The notes below the pieces were generated by a model that searched no databases, was not told the origin of the DNA, and saw only the letters and a program-made list of their open reading frames with translations. A DNA stretch of 64,000 nucleotides from Brachybacterium sacelli (GTDB taxonomy: Bacteria; Actinomycetota; Actinomycetes; Actinomycetales; Dermabacteraceae): positions 248,001-312,000 of the forward strand of contig NZ_JAGIOD010000002.1 in the NCBI RefSeq assembly GCF_017876545.1, read 5' to 3'. This document shows positions 7,197 through 15,167 of this stretch, in pieces (position 1 is the stretch's first letter; every line of letters starts with the position of its first letter). The translations under genes were made by a program, and so were the position numbers.

Positions 7197-8786
7197 ATGT
7201 TGATGTCGACGCCGCCACCGGTCCCGGACGAGGAGCCCGCCGCCTCCTCGTCGCGGCTCCGTGCGCTGCGTGACGGCGGCCCGGGAGCGGTCGCGGAGAT
7301 GATCGATGAGGCCGGCGCCCTCCTTGCCGCGATCGCCACGGAGCCGGAGAACATGTTCGAGGTGTCCGGCCGCGATCGCGCCGCCTATGCGCAGCTCCTG
7401 ACCGGGATCCAGAGATCTCGGAGTCTGATCGATGCACTGGAGACCCGGGCCGTCGTCGCCCTCGACGATGCCACGCGTCGGGACCGCCTGTCGGCATCGC
7501 GGGACGCGGCCGGTCACGAGGTCGACGAGCAGCCGCTGGACCAGATCGCCGAGAGCGCCCACCGCATCGCCTCCCGCGACCTGTCCCTGCTCTCGCGTCG
7601 TGCCCCGGCGGACGCTGGCCGCACCGTGACCTCCGCGCGCCGCCTCGTGGAGTCCATGCCACACCTGCTGACGGCGATGATCTCCGGCAAAGCCGCGGCG
7701 AACTCCCTCTACGCGGCGGCCGATGCGACCAGTGTCCTCGACGCCGAGCAGCGCGCGGCGGTCGACGCCCTGCTGCACGAGCGGCTGCCCTCCTTGGACG
7801 GCGCCGGGACCAGGAAGTGGAAAGCGGCTGTTGCCGCAGCGATCGGTGAGCTCGACCCCGATGGCGAAGCGATCAGGCATCGCCGATCCCGGGGCAAGCG
7901 CCACCTCTCGCTCACCCAGGGCGACCACGGGATGGCGACCTTCACCGCCTACATGCCCGCCGCCGACGCCAAGCTCGTCCACAAGCGACTCTCCCTGGAG
8001 GCCGAACGTCGCCGGAGCAACGGCGCGCGCACCGGGCACAGCGTCCTCATGGTCGATGCCCTGACCGATACGGTGCTCGGGCGGAAGGAGGGGATGGACC
8101 CTGTCCAGATCGACCTCGGGGTCATGATCACCGATCGCGCGTTGTTCCATCCCGGCGTCGGCGACGTCGCGCATATCGAGGGTTACGGACCGGTTCCGGC
8201 CGAAGCCGTCCGCGATCAGCTGCGCGCCATCACCGCCGAGCCCGCCGACGGTCAGCGCGATCCTTTCGAGGGTGACGGTCCTGCCATCCGGGCGGTGATC
8301 CGTCGGTTGTACACCCACCCGACGACCGGGGAGCTGGTGCAGATGGACTCCCGGGCGCGTGCCTTCCCACCTGCGATGGCCCGGTTCCTCAGCTGGCGGG
8401 ACGGATCCTGTCGTGGACCCTTCTGCAACGCCTCGACCAGGCAGCGCGACCACATCGTCCCGCATGGGCTGGGCGGATCCACTTCCCTCGACAACGGGCA
8501 GGACACCTGCGCGCACTGCAACCAGAAGGAGCTCGACACGCTCAGCGTCGAGCGTCTCGACGACCCTGCACACCCCGGGCACCAGGTCGCCTGGACCGGA
8601 TTCGCCGGGACCACACGCATCACCTCCCCGAGCCCGCTCGTCCGTCCCACGGGAGGGGCCGAGACCGTCGAGCAGGCTCGGAACGGCATCGGGCGCCACG
8701 GCTCTCCGGAGGGGCCACGTGGCCGACCATCCGGGGTCGGGCGACGGCGGGTGCCGCCCGAAGACACCTCGTCATCCGGACCGTGA
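7197..8786 (+). CDS. DUF222 domain HNH endonuclease (13E12-repeat type)
   Basis: The 529-residue protein has the two-part layout of the actinobacterial DUF222 / 13E12 family. A long helical DUF222 region fills about residues 30-390, and the HNH nuclease fold sits at the C-terminus. The nuclease has zinc cysteines in CRGPFC and CAHCNQK, and the first HNH histidine is H419 in RQRDHIVPHGLGG, followed by TSLDNGQDTCAHCN for the N and final ligand. The family cuts DNA and is often multicopy in these genomes; its role is not established. AAGGAG at 7182-7187 lies 9 bases before the ATG at 7197, with another ATG two codons later. Confidence 0.88.
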   Translation: MLMSTPPPVPDEEPAASSSRLRALRDGGPGAVAEMIDEAGALLAAIATEPENMFEVSGRDRAAYAQLLTGIQRSRSLIDALETRAVVALDDATRRDRLSASRDAAGHEVDEQPLDQIAESAHRIASRDLSLLSRRAPADAGRTVTSARRLVESMPHLLTAMISGKAAANSLYAAADATSVLDAEQRAAVDALLHERLPSLDGAGTRKWKAAVAAAIGELDPDGEAIRHRRSRGKRHLSLTQGDHGMATFTAYMPAADAKLVHKRLSLEAERRRSNGARTGHSVLMVDALTDTVLGRKEGMDPVQIDLGVMITDRALFHPGVGDVAHIEGYGPVPAEAVRDQLRAITAEPADGQRDPFEGDGPAIRAVIRRLYTHPTTGELVQMDSRARAFPPAMARFLSWRDGSCRGPFCNASTRQRDHIVPHGLGGSTSLDNGQDTCAHCNQKELDTLSVERLDDPAHPGHQVAWTGFAGTTRITSPSPLVRPTGGAETVEQARNGIGRHGSPEGPRGRPSGVGRRRVPPEDTSSSGP

Positions 8787-8809
8787 CGAGACGAAGGTGA
8801 TCCGGCCGT

Positions 8810-8825
8810 GACGACGCGTGTCGTC
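8810..8825. terminator. Hairpin between convergent genes
   Basis: GACGAC pairs with GTCGTC across a GCGT loop, just after the DUF222 gene. It is short, so confidence is modest. Confidence 0.35.
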
Positions 8826-8831
8826 GGCACG

Positions 8832-8864
8832 CCTCGAGCTCAGGCGCACCTCGAGCTCAGGTGC
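8832..8864. repeat. 17-bp direct repeat
   Basis: CCTCGAGCTCAGG(C/T)GC occurs at 8832-8847 and 8849-8864. The second copy overlaps the last codons of the minus-strand gene ending at 8857. Confidence 0.6.
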
Positions 8865-9294
8865 AGGACGTCGCCTGCAACGTCTCGATGCTCTCGTTGA
8901 TCATGTCCGTATCCAGCATGGACATCCCAGTGACCAGGTCGCTGCCGGAAGCCCAGAGTTCGTCGTCGGCCCCACCCGCGCCGGCGGCCATGAACAGGTT
9001 TCCGGCCGCGCCGAGCTCGAAGAGCAGCGGCTCCTCCAGGCTCAGCGAGTCCTCCGAGACGGGCAGCTGGTCCTCGGCCCGCTCCAGGATCGCGCAGCCT
9101 TCGGCGATGTCCTGGTCCGTGTCCGACCCTCCTGCGCTACCGGAGGAGAGGAGGACGCCGCCGAGCCCACCGAGGCCCAGCCCGACGAGCCCCGCGATCA
9201 CGGCGGCGGCCACGGCGATGAGCACGACGGTGCGGGTGCGAGGGGTGCCGGCGGACGGGCCGGTCGCGGTGGGATCGACAGGTCGCGAGGTCAT
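8857..9294 (-). CDS. Hypothetical single-pass membrane protein
   Basis: The 145-residue product has a short polar N-terminus, one hydrophobic segment (about residues 22-50, VVLIAAVAAVIAGL-like and rich in Gly), and an acidic extracytoplasmic part with two cysteines (GCAIL and the C-terminal TSCT) that could form a disulfide. No named family is recognised. The start at 9294 is supported by a -10 box (TAGTGT) six bases upstream and the absence of a ribosome binding site. It is convergent with the DUF222 gene and lies downstream of the Bcr/CflA exporter on the same strand, but with its own promoter. Confidence 0.7.
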   Translation of the reverse strand: MTSRPVDPTATGPSAGTPRTRTVVLIAVAAAVIAGLVGLGLGGLGGVLLSSGSAGGSDTDQDIAEGCAILERAEDQLPVSEDSLSLEEPLLFELGAAGNLFMAAGAGGADDELWASGSDLVTGMSMLDTDMINESIETLQATSCT

Positions 9295-9300
9295 GAGCCC

Positions 9301-9306
9301 ACACTA
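9301..9306 (-). promoter_or_regulatory. -10 box TAGTGT, leaderless promoter of the membrane protein gene
   Basis: Read on the minus strand, TAGTGT is followed by six bases and the ATG at 9294. Confidence 0.5.
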
Positions 9307-9390
9307 GAGGCGTGGATCGAGGCGCGGAATGCTTCGGCGAGGTCGTGCCCCCGTGCGTCGTCTTCCCGAAGGATTGCGCACGGAGCGGAC

Positions 9391-10680
9391 TCATGCCACC
9401 GCGGCACCCTCGCGGTGGGATGCGTGCTCCTCGTCGTCGCCCTGCGAGGTCCTGCCGTCACGGCGGGGCAGCACGAGGAACGAGGCAACGGCCAGACCCA
9501 TCGCGATGACCATGACGATGCCCATCGGTACGGCGGTGGCCTCCCCGGCCAGCCCCACCAGCGGGGAGACGAGCGCGGCCAGCATGAACTGGAGGAAGCC
9601 GAGGAACGCCGATCCTGTGCCCGCGTTCCTTCCCGTCTCCTGCAGCGCGAGCGCGGTCGCATTGGCGAAGACGAAGCCGAGCGAGCCCTGGAACAGTGCG
9701 AAGAGCACGAGCGTCGGGAGCATCGGCACGCCGCTGAGCGCGCACACCAGCAGGCCGACGGCGGCGACCGCCCCGGCGCTGAGCCCCCAACCGGTCATCC
9801 GACGGTAGGCGATCTTTCCGGCCAGCGCCGCGGCGACAGCGCTGGTCACGGTGATCGCCACCGCGTTGACGGCGAACAGCAGCGAGAACGTGGTCGTGGA
9901 GAAGCCGAGGATGTTCTGGATGACGAACGGGGAGGCCGAGATGTAGGCGAACAGGGCAGCGAACGACAGGCAGAACGTCAGCAGGTACCCGGTGTAGGTG
10001 CGGTTCGAGAGCACTTCGCGCGCGGCCCGGAAGGTGGCGGGGACGCCTCCGGAGGTGCGCTCCCGGGTCGGCAGCGACTCGGTGGCGACCACCGCCGCGG
10101 CCAGGAACATCAGCAGCACGAGCCCGGCCACCACCCAGAACACCCCGCGCCAGCCGATGCCGGCTATGAGCGCACCGCCGGCCAGGGGTGCGGCGACAGG
10201 GGCGATGACGCTGACGATCATCAGGGCTCCCAATAGCTTCGCCGCTAGAGCGCCGCGGGCGGTGTCCGAGACGATCGCCCGGGCGAGCACGACCCCCGCG
10301 GCACCGCCGAGACCCTGCAGGAAACGTGCCCCGATGAGGATCTCGATGCTCGGGGCGATCGCGCAGACGACACTCGCGACGAAACAGACGAAGGTGCCCG
10401 CGAGCAGCGGAGCTCGGCGACCGATCCCGTCGGACAACGGGCCGACGAACAGTTGGCCGAGGGCCATGCCGACCAGGAAGGCGGTCATCGACAGTTGCAC
10501 CCCGGTGGCGGTGGAGCCGAGCTCCTCGGCAAGTGTGGGGAAGGCCGGGAGGTACATGTCGATCGAGAGCGGTGCGACGGCGGTGAGCAGGACCAGGACG
10601 GCGACGAACAACCGGCGCGGTGGCACGACGACACGTTCTGCGGTCCCGGAGGAAGCGGGTGGAGTAGGGGAGGAGGTCAC
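9391..10680 (-). CDS. Bcr/CflA-family multidrug efflux MFS transporter
   Basis: The 429-residue, 12-helix transporter matches the Bcr/CflA drug-resistance subfamily. Helix 1 ends in the hallmark APLSIDMYLPAFPTLAEELG, the loop 2-3 motif is GPLSDGIGRRAPLL, and motif C on helix 5 is IAPVAAPLAGGALI. It would export drugs by proton antiport at the cytoplasmic membrane. The GTG at 10680 is preferred because GGAAGG lies about 10 bases before it; a TTG further upstream adds 15 residues that overlap the operator. It is divergent from a MarR regulator, and the 26-bp palindrome between them suggests direct repression. Confidence 0.87.
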   Translation of the reverse strand: MTSSPTPPASSGTAERVVVPPRRLFVAVLVLLTAVAPLSIDMYLPAFPTLAEELGSTATGVQLSMTAFLVGMALGQLFVGPLSDGIGRRAPLLAGTFVCFVASVVCAIAPSIEILIGARFLQGLGGAAGVVLARAIVSDTARGALAAKLLGALMIVSVIAPVAAPLAGGALIAGIGWRGVFWVVAGLVLLMFLAAAVVATESLPTRERTSGGVPATFRAAREVLSNRTYTGYLLTFCLSFAALFAYISASPFVIQNILGFSTTTFSLLFAVNAVAITVTSAVAAALAGKIAYRRMTGWGLSAGAVAAVGLLVCALSGVPMLPTLVLFALFQGSLGFVFANATALALQETGRNAGTGSAFLGFLQFMLAALVSPLVGLAGEATAVPMGIVMVIAMGLAVASFLVLPRRDGRTSQGDDEEHASHREGAAVA

Positions 10681-10726
10681 GGCAGCACACCTTCCAGGAA
10701 CGAGGGGAGAGGGCCGACACCACAAG

Positions 10727-10752
10727 ATGTCTCAACATATATATTAAGACAT
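10727..10752. promoter_or_regulatory. 26-bp palindromic operator between exporter and MarR genes
   Basis: The outer arms ATGTCT and AGACAT match perfectly, and the inner part (C/T-AA-C/T-ATAT) is symmetric with two mismatched pairs. The AT-rich centre stands out in 70% G+C DNA. It lies between the divergent start codons, so a dimeric MarR-type protein bound here would control both genes. Confidence 0.75.
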
Positions 10753-10762
10753 ATCCAGTAGG

Positions 10763-11248
10763 ATGAGGTGCATGAGCCTCGACACGGACCCGGCACCGCG
10801 GCCTCGCGACGTCGCGATGGTGCTGCGAGATCTGGCCTGGACCATCCACCGCCGGGTTCCTGAGGGCGCGACGGCCGAGCCGCTGCCGACCACGGAGCTC
10901 GCGCTGCTCAAGCACGTCCTCGACAGTCCGGGACTCACGGTGGGGGAGCTCGCGCGTCGGCTCGGCCTGCGCCAGCCCAACACCAGCGCGGCGCTGCGCA
11001 CGCTGCTCGAGCGCGGTCTCGTGGTGCGTGAGCCGAGCCCGGAGGACCGGCGGACGTTCCACATCGTGCCCACGCAGGAGGCGCTCGCCGAGGACGAGGC
11101 GATCGCCGCCGCCTGGAGCGGACCGCTGCGTGCCGCGCAGCAGCACCTGACGGCGGAACAGGCTGCTGCCCTGGAGAACGCGCACGATGCGCTCGCCGCC
11201 CTGGACGAGCTCATCCGCAGCGAGCAGGGGGAGGGCTCCCGGCGGTAG
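10763..11248 (+). CDS. MarR-family transcriptional regulator
   Basis: A 161-residue winged-helix protein. The helix-turn-helix is LTVGELARRLGLRQPNTSAALRTLLERGLV in two parts, and the wing carries the invariant D-x-R of MarR proteins (SPEDRRTFHIVPT). The rest is helical for dimerisation. It faces the Bcr/CflA exporter across a 26-bp palindrome, the usual design for a drug-responsive repressor of its own gene and an efflux pump. A second ATG at 10772 is possible; GAGG lies too close to it, so the start is not settled. Confidence 0.87.
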   Translation: MRCMSLDTDPAPRPRDVAMVLRDLAWTIHRRVPEGATAEPLPTTELALLKHVLDSPGLTVGELARRLGLRQPNTSAALRTLLERGLVVREPSPEDRRTFHIVPTQEALAEDEAIAAAWSGPLRAAQQHLTAEQAAALENAHDALAALDELIRSEQGEGSRR

Positions 11249-11335
11249 CGCGCAGTGCAGGCCTCAGCCTGCAGGCCCCAGCCCTCGTGGGGTGTGGACG
11301 ACACCCTGATGCGGAAGCGCGCGGCGGGTCCTGTC

Positions 11336-11381
11336 GGGGCTCGGGGCTCGGGGCTCGTGGTTCGAAGCTCGGGGTTCGAAG
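11336..11381. repeat. Short tandem repeats (GGGGCTC and GGTTCGAAG)
   Basis: Three copies of the 7-mer GGGGCTC run from 11336, then GGTTCGAAG occurs at 11359-11367 and 11373-11381. They lie in the 178-bp gap between the convergent MarR gene and the exported-protein operon. Confidence 0.6.
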
Positions 11382-11426
11382 CGAGATCTGTGACGATCAG
11401 GAGAGGCCAGGCGAGGTCCGCCGCGA

Positions 11427-11975
11427 TTACGTGAGGTTCCGGCAGCTGCCGCCGATGCCTCCGATGAGGCCCGCGTTGCTGGCGATGGAGACCGGTTGAG
11501 AATCCCAGCCGCTGTCGTCCTGGACCACGAGGGCGATCTCGAGCTCGCTGCCCAGCCCCAGCAGGCCACCCAGCAGATTGGCGGGGACGTCGGTCCGGAA
11601 GGAGCCATCGGGCAAGGTCACGGTGCTGCCCTGCACGCTGAAGCCGGTCAACGGCGCGAGCACCGAGCCGAGTCCGCTCGTCGAGGCCTGGACCTGGACG
11701 TCGTCCACCGTGTACCCCTCGGGTAGGGCCCAGAAGATCTCGACCCGCGCCCTGAGGCCCAGGAGGCCGGGCTCGAAATCGCACTCCTGGGTCAGGATCG
11801 CGGCCGGGATCACCGCGGCATGGGCCTCGGCCGAGGTCACCGTCTCGTCGGTCCAGCCCGCTTCCGTCCGCTCGATCACCGTCGGCAGCAAGGTGCCGAG
11901 CAGGAGGGTCAGCGGCACCATGACCCCCGCGACGACGGCGGTGAGGCGTGGATGTCGGCGGAGCCCGCGCGTCAT
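11427..11975 (-). CDS. Exported protein with SipW-type signal, last gene of the operon
   Basis: This 182-residue protein starts with MTRGLRRHPR and one hydrophobic helix (about residues 11-34), then ERTEAGWTDETVTSAEAHA. The (A/G)W(T/N)D after the hydrophobic segment is the mark shared with the other two exported proteins here. The rest is beta-rich with two cysteines (QECDFE and GGSCRN). It overlaps the stop of the signal peptidase gene by ATGA (11972-11975), so it is co-translated with it. It is probably processed by that peptidase and displayed outside the cell. Its signal is less typical than the other two. Confidence 0.72.
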   Translation of the reverse strand: MTRGLRRHPRLTAVVAGVMVPLTLLLGTLLPTVIERTEAGWTDETVTSAEAHAAVIPAAILTQECDFEPGLLGLRARVEIFWALPEGYTVDDVQVQASTSGLGSVLAPLTGFSVQGSTVTLPDGSFRTDVPANLLGGLLGLGSELEIALVVQDDSGWDSQPVSIASNAGLIGGIGGSCRNLT

Positions 11976-12553
11976 GACGGTCCCGCCGGTTCGTCGGATC
12001 CTTCTGCGTCTGCGTCTGCGTCCGCGGCCGACGCGGACCGCGGCCACAGTGCCCAGACCACCAGAGCCGCCACGGCGAGAGTGACGCCGCCGAGCACCCA
12101 CGGGGAGTTCAGCGCGGCCACCGGCTTCGCCAGTCCCGGGATCGAGAACATCACCGTACGCACGGTCAGCACGGTGTACGGCGCGGGATCCGCCGAATCG
12201 TTCGCGTCGCCCTTCATGGTGAGCTGCCACTGCCCGTCCCCGAGCTGCTCGATCGAGGTCACGCGGTGCGTGACCGGCAGATCGTCGTCGCGGTCCACGG
12301 TCACCACCTCGCCCACCTCAACCTGCGACGCGGGGACCTCCCTCACCACGGCGAGCGAGCCCTGCGGAATCGCGGGGTCCATCGACCCGGTGCGGAACAG
12401 GATCAGCGTGATGTCGAAGACGAGGGCCAGGAGCACCAGCACGATGCAGATCGCCCCACCGACCGCGGCGAGGTTCAGCACCGCGTTCATCACCCGGTCC
12501 CCGAGGGACCGCTTCCCGCGCTGGGCGGTGCCCGTGCCTGCGGCCGCGCTCAT
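11972..12553 (-). CDS. sipW: SipW-like (ER-type) signal peptidase I
   Basis: The 193-residue protein has an N-terminal membrane helix (about 28-52) followed at once by the catalytic serine region FRTGSMDPAIPQGSLAVV (S57). The partner residue is a histidine (H96 in VTHRV) rather than the lysine of ordinary bacterial LepB, and KGDAN (D116) is the third conserved box; this is the archaeal/ER/SipW type. A second helix near residue 155-178 precedes an acidic Ala/Asp tail. It lies between genes for three exported proteins, with ATGA overlaps on both sides, and should cleave their signals. Confidence 0.88.
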   Translation of the reverse strand: MSAAAGTGTAQRGKRSLGDRVMNAVLNLAAVGGAICIVLVLLALVFDITLILFRTGSMDPAIPQGSLAVVREVPASQVEVGEVVTVDRDDDLPVTHRVTSIEQLGDGQWQLTMKGDANDSADPAPYTVLTVRTVMFSIPGLAKPVAALNSPWVLGGVTLAVAALVVWALWPRSASAADADADAEGSDEPAGPS

Positions 12554-13215
12554 GTCGTCTCCGAGGTGGAGATGATCTGCCAGCGGGCCGTCGCGGATTC
12601 TCCCTGCAGCGCGGAGTCCGCGTCCGAGGGCAGCGAGAGCTCGACGCACAGGTGGACAGGGCCGCCGGGGTCGGTGTCGCTCGCGGCGGGCAGCTCCAGC
12701 GGGTGGTGGGCATCCTGTCCCGTGGTCAGCGGCACGGGCGCGGTGCCATCACCGACAACGGCCTCCGCGCCGCCGGCGAAATCATCGCCCCCGCACTCCC
12801 CGGCGGGGGGATCGTAGGTCGTGACCCGGTAGCGCAAGGCAGGGCCGAGCGGGGTGCCCGTCACCTCGGCTCCGCCGAGCACTGCGGTGCCGCCGAGCGA
12901 CCCCGTCGTGGTCCGCAGGGCGAGCGGGGCGTAGCGCGTTGATCCCGGCGTGAGATCGGTGGCCTCGAGCTGCAGCACGGCCGCCTCCTCGGTGTGTGGA
13001 CTCCATGGCCCGCTCGCCGCATACGGTGCCGAGGGGTTCGCCTCGACCACGAAGGTCGAGGCCTCGAACTCGCCCTTCGCCTCCGTCCCGTCGGTCCAGG
13101 CGGCGAGGGTGGTGGTCGCTCCGGTGCCCAGCGTCAGCCCGCAGGCGAGCAGGACTTTCAGGCGGACCTGCCAGGACCGTCGGAACGGGGAATCGGGCGC
13201 GTCACGAGCGGGCAT
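12550..13215 (-). CDS. SipW-dependent exported protein (TasA/camelysin-like signal)
   Basis: The 221-residue product has the diagnostic start: basic residues, hydrophobic run LLACGLTLGTGATTTLAAW (about 22-40), then TDGTEAKGEFEASTF. Cleavage by a SipW-type peptidase is expected around the LAAW region. The mature part is predicted all-beta, with cysteines in GECGGDDF and HLCVELSL. Proteins with this signal include the TasA fibre protein and camelysin of bacilli; actinobacterial members have no known function. It starts 7 bases after the previous gene's stop and overlaps the peptidase gene by ATGA. Confidence 0.82.
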   Translation of the reverse strand: MPARDAPDSPFRRSWQVRLKVLLACGLTLGTGATTTLAAWTDGTEAKGEFEASTFVVEANPSAPYAASGPWSPHTEEAAVLQLEATDLTPGSTRYAPLALRTTTGSLGGTAVLGGAEVTGTPLGPALRYRVTTYDPPAGECGGDDFAGGAEAVVGDGTAPVPLTTGQDAHHPLELPAASDTDPGGPVHLCVELSLPSDADSALQGESATARWQIISTSETT

Positions 13216-13222
13216 CGAGACC

Positions 13223-13828
13223 TCAGGCCTCGGAAGTGCCCAGGAACTCCCAGGTCGCGGTGCCGCTCTGTCCCTGCTGGAGTGCATCGCCGGCAGTCAC
13301 CGTGAAGCAGAGGAACACGGGCTCGCCCGCAGAGCCGTCACCGGCGGCGAGGTCGAAGGCGGCGGTGCCGGCCTCGGTGCCGAACGCGGTGCCGGCGGAG
13401 ACCAGGTCCGCGGAGGCGGGATCCTCGCACCCGAAGGCGGAGGTCGTGCTCAGCGAGTAGGTCAGGCCGGTGACGTCGCCCGTGGTGGTCGAGGGCTGGA
13501 CCACGACGTTCGCCCCGTAGGTGGTGGCCTCGTCGAGCCGGACCGCGAAGGGGGCGGAGACCGTGTCGCCGGGGGAGAGGTTCGAGGCGTCGACGCTGAA
13601 CTCGAGATCCGCGGCGCTCGCGGCCGTGTCGTGCCCGGCATAGGTCGAGCCGTCGGCGCTGCCTTCGAGGTGGAAGGAACCGGATTCGAAAGTGCCGGTG
13701 CTGAACACGGAGTCGTTCCACGCGGCGAGCGTGACGGCGGCGCCGACGCCGAGGACGAGACCCCCGGCGAGCAGGGCACGGATCTTGCGAGCACGAGTTG
13801 ACGGACCGGACGACGAGACCTCGGACAT
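13223..13828 (-). CDS. SipW-dependent exported protein, first gene of the operon
   Basis: This 201-residue protein begins with MSEVSSSGPSTRARKIRALL, a hydrophobic segment, then VTLAAWNDSVFSTGTFESGSF (residues 33-53), the clearest copy of the SipW-type signal in this set. The mature domain is beta-rich with cysteines in FGCEDP and FLCFTVT and a C-terminus (GTATWEFLGTSE) that closely resembles the end of the second exported protein (ATARWQIISTSE), so the two are paralogues. GGGGGA precedes the ATG at 13828. It is probably the major structural product of the operon, given its first position. Confidence 0.85.
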   Translation of the reverse strand: MSEVSSSGPSTRARKIRALLAGGLVLGVGAAVTLAAWNDSVFSTGTFESGSFHLEGSADGSTYAGHDTAASAADLEFSVDASNLSPGDTVSAPFAVRLDEATTYGANVVVQPSTTTGDVTGLTYSLSTTSAFGCEDPASADLVSAGTAFGTEAGTAAFDLAAGDGSAGEPVFLCFTVTAGDALQQGQSGTATWEFLGTSEA

Positions 13829-13896
13829 GATTCCCCCTGGGCGCGATATGACTGTTGTGATGCGGCGGCGTGCTGAGCACCGGGGCCGCGAGACAG

Positions 13897-13924
13897 AGTC
13901 TATTACCTCACACGAGAAGTTGAA
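13897..13924 (-). promoter_or_regulatory. Promoter of the SipW operon
   Basis: On the minus strand, TTCAAC (13924-13919) and TAGACT (13902-13897) are separated by 16 bases. The A+T content is raised here relative to the surroundings. This predicts a leader of about 60 bases before the ATG at 13828. Confidence 0.5.
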
Positions 13925-13932
13925 AAGTGAAA

Positions 13933-13946
13933 GAGATGCGCATCTC
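13933..13946. promoter_or_regulatory. Perfect 14-bp palindrome upstream of the SipW operon promoter
   Basis: GAGATGCGCATCTC sits 8 bases upstream of the predicted -35 element, in the space divergent with the oxidoreductase gene. It is a candidate activator or repressor site. Confidence 0.4.
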
Positions 13947-14051
13947 CTCGTCACGACGAATCGCGCTCTCGCCGTGGCTCCCCACCCGGGACCGCAGCGC
14001 ACATAGGCTTGCCCCTGCTCCAATGCACACCGACGAAGGGACTCACCGACG

Positions 14052-15149
14052 ATGACCACCGCACCCCAGGAGACCGTGCGTCGACTGCGCGCCGGCGTGA
14101 TCGGCCTGGGCTGGGCCGGCCAGCAGCACGTGGCCGCCTACGCCGCCGACCCCACTGTCGACCTGGTCGCGCTCTCCGCGATGGAGGATCACCTCCTGGC
14201 CCGATTCGGCGACGCGCACGACGTGCCGGGCCGCTTCCAGGACTGGCAGCAGATGCTCGCCGAGGCCGAGCTCGACGTCGTTTCCATCGCCACCCCGACC
14301 TTCCTGCACGCGACGATGGCCGCCGCTGCGCTCGAGGCCGGGCTGCACGTGATCACCGAGAAGCCGATGGCCCAGAACGCCGAGGCCGCCTCCGGGATGG
14401 TGGAGGCCGCGCGGAGTGCGGGACGCGTGCTGGACGTGTCCTTCAACCATCGCCAGCGCGGGGACGTCACCGCGCTCAAGGACGTCGTCGACTCCGGGGT
14501 GCTCGGCACCCTGTACTACGCCAAGACCGGCTGGATCCGCCGTCAGGGCATCCCGGGGCTGGGCACCTGGTTCACCAAGGCCGAGAGCTCCGGCGGCGGC
14601 GCCATGATGGACATCGGCATCCACATGCTCGATATGACCTTGCACCTGATGGGCGAACCGGCCGTCACCGCGGCCTCCGCCTCCACCCATGCCGAGTTCG
14701 GGCCGCTGGGCCGCGGCGGCTCCGGCTTCGGCGTCTCCCAGGTCGAGGAGGGCACCCCCTTCGAGGTCGAGGACCTCGCGACCGCCTTCCTGCGCCTGGA
14801 CGGCGGAGGCACCATGCTGCTGGAGTCCAGCTGGGCGCAGTGGATCCCCGAGGACCTCTGCTATGTCACGCTCTACGGGGCCGACGGCGGGGCCACCATC
14901 GAATGGGGCGGCAGCCCCGGGAACCACAAGATCACGGTGTGGACCGAGGTCGCGGGCATCCCCGCCGAGCTGCAGCCCGTCGTCGGCGAGGACGGCCGTC
15001 ACGCCGCCGCCGTGGCGAACTTCCTGCAGAAGGTCCGCTCCGGGGACTGGGCCGCGCACGACGGCTCCCTCGCCCTGCGCCGCGCCGAGGTCATCGACGC
15101 CTGCTACGCCTCCGCTCGGGCAGGCGCCGAGGTGAGGGTCGGGGGCTGA
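14052..15149 (+). CDS. Gfo/Idh/MocA-family NAD(P)-dependent oxidoreductase
   Basis: The 365-residue protein has an N-terminal Rossmann fold with AGVIGLGWAGQQH (GxGxxG at 18-23) and the family's EKP motif (E103-K104-P105 in VITEKPMAQN). It is followed by the C-terminal alpha/beta dimerisation domain, including GGGAMMDIGIHMLDM, where D and H act in hydride transfer. Members oxidise or reduce sugars, inositols and their derivatives; the substrate is not readable. A TAGGCT box at about 14005 and a GAAGGGA ribosome binding site (about 10 bases before the ATG) suggest an ordinary leader. It is convergent with the betaine-binding protein gene. Confidence 0.88.
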   Translation: MTTAPQETVRRLRAGVIGLGWAGQQHVAAYAADPTVDLVALSAMEDHLLARFGDAHDVPGRFQDWQQMLAEAELDVVSIATPTFLHATMAAAALEAGLHVITEKPMAQNAEAASGMVEAARSAGRVLDVSFNHRQRGDVTALKDVVDSGVLGTLYYAKTGWIRRQGIPGLGTWFTKAESSGGGAMMDIGIHMLDMTLHLMGEPAVTAASASTHAEFGPLGRGGSGFGVSQVEEGTPFEVEDLATAFLRLDGGGTMLLESSWAQWIPEDLCYVTLYGADGGATIEWGGSPGNHKITVWTEVAGIPAELQPVVGEDGRHAAAVANFLQKVRSGDWAAHDGSLALRRAEVIDACYASARAGAEVRVGG

Positions 15150-15167
15150 GGGGGCCCGCGGCGGAGG

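Noticed and set aside
6261..8699. 812-codon minus-strand frame across the DUF222 gene and the cupin
   Set aside because: It overlaps two genes with recognisable domains and has a composition typical of antisense frames in high-G+C DNA.
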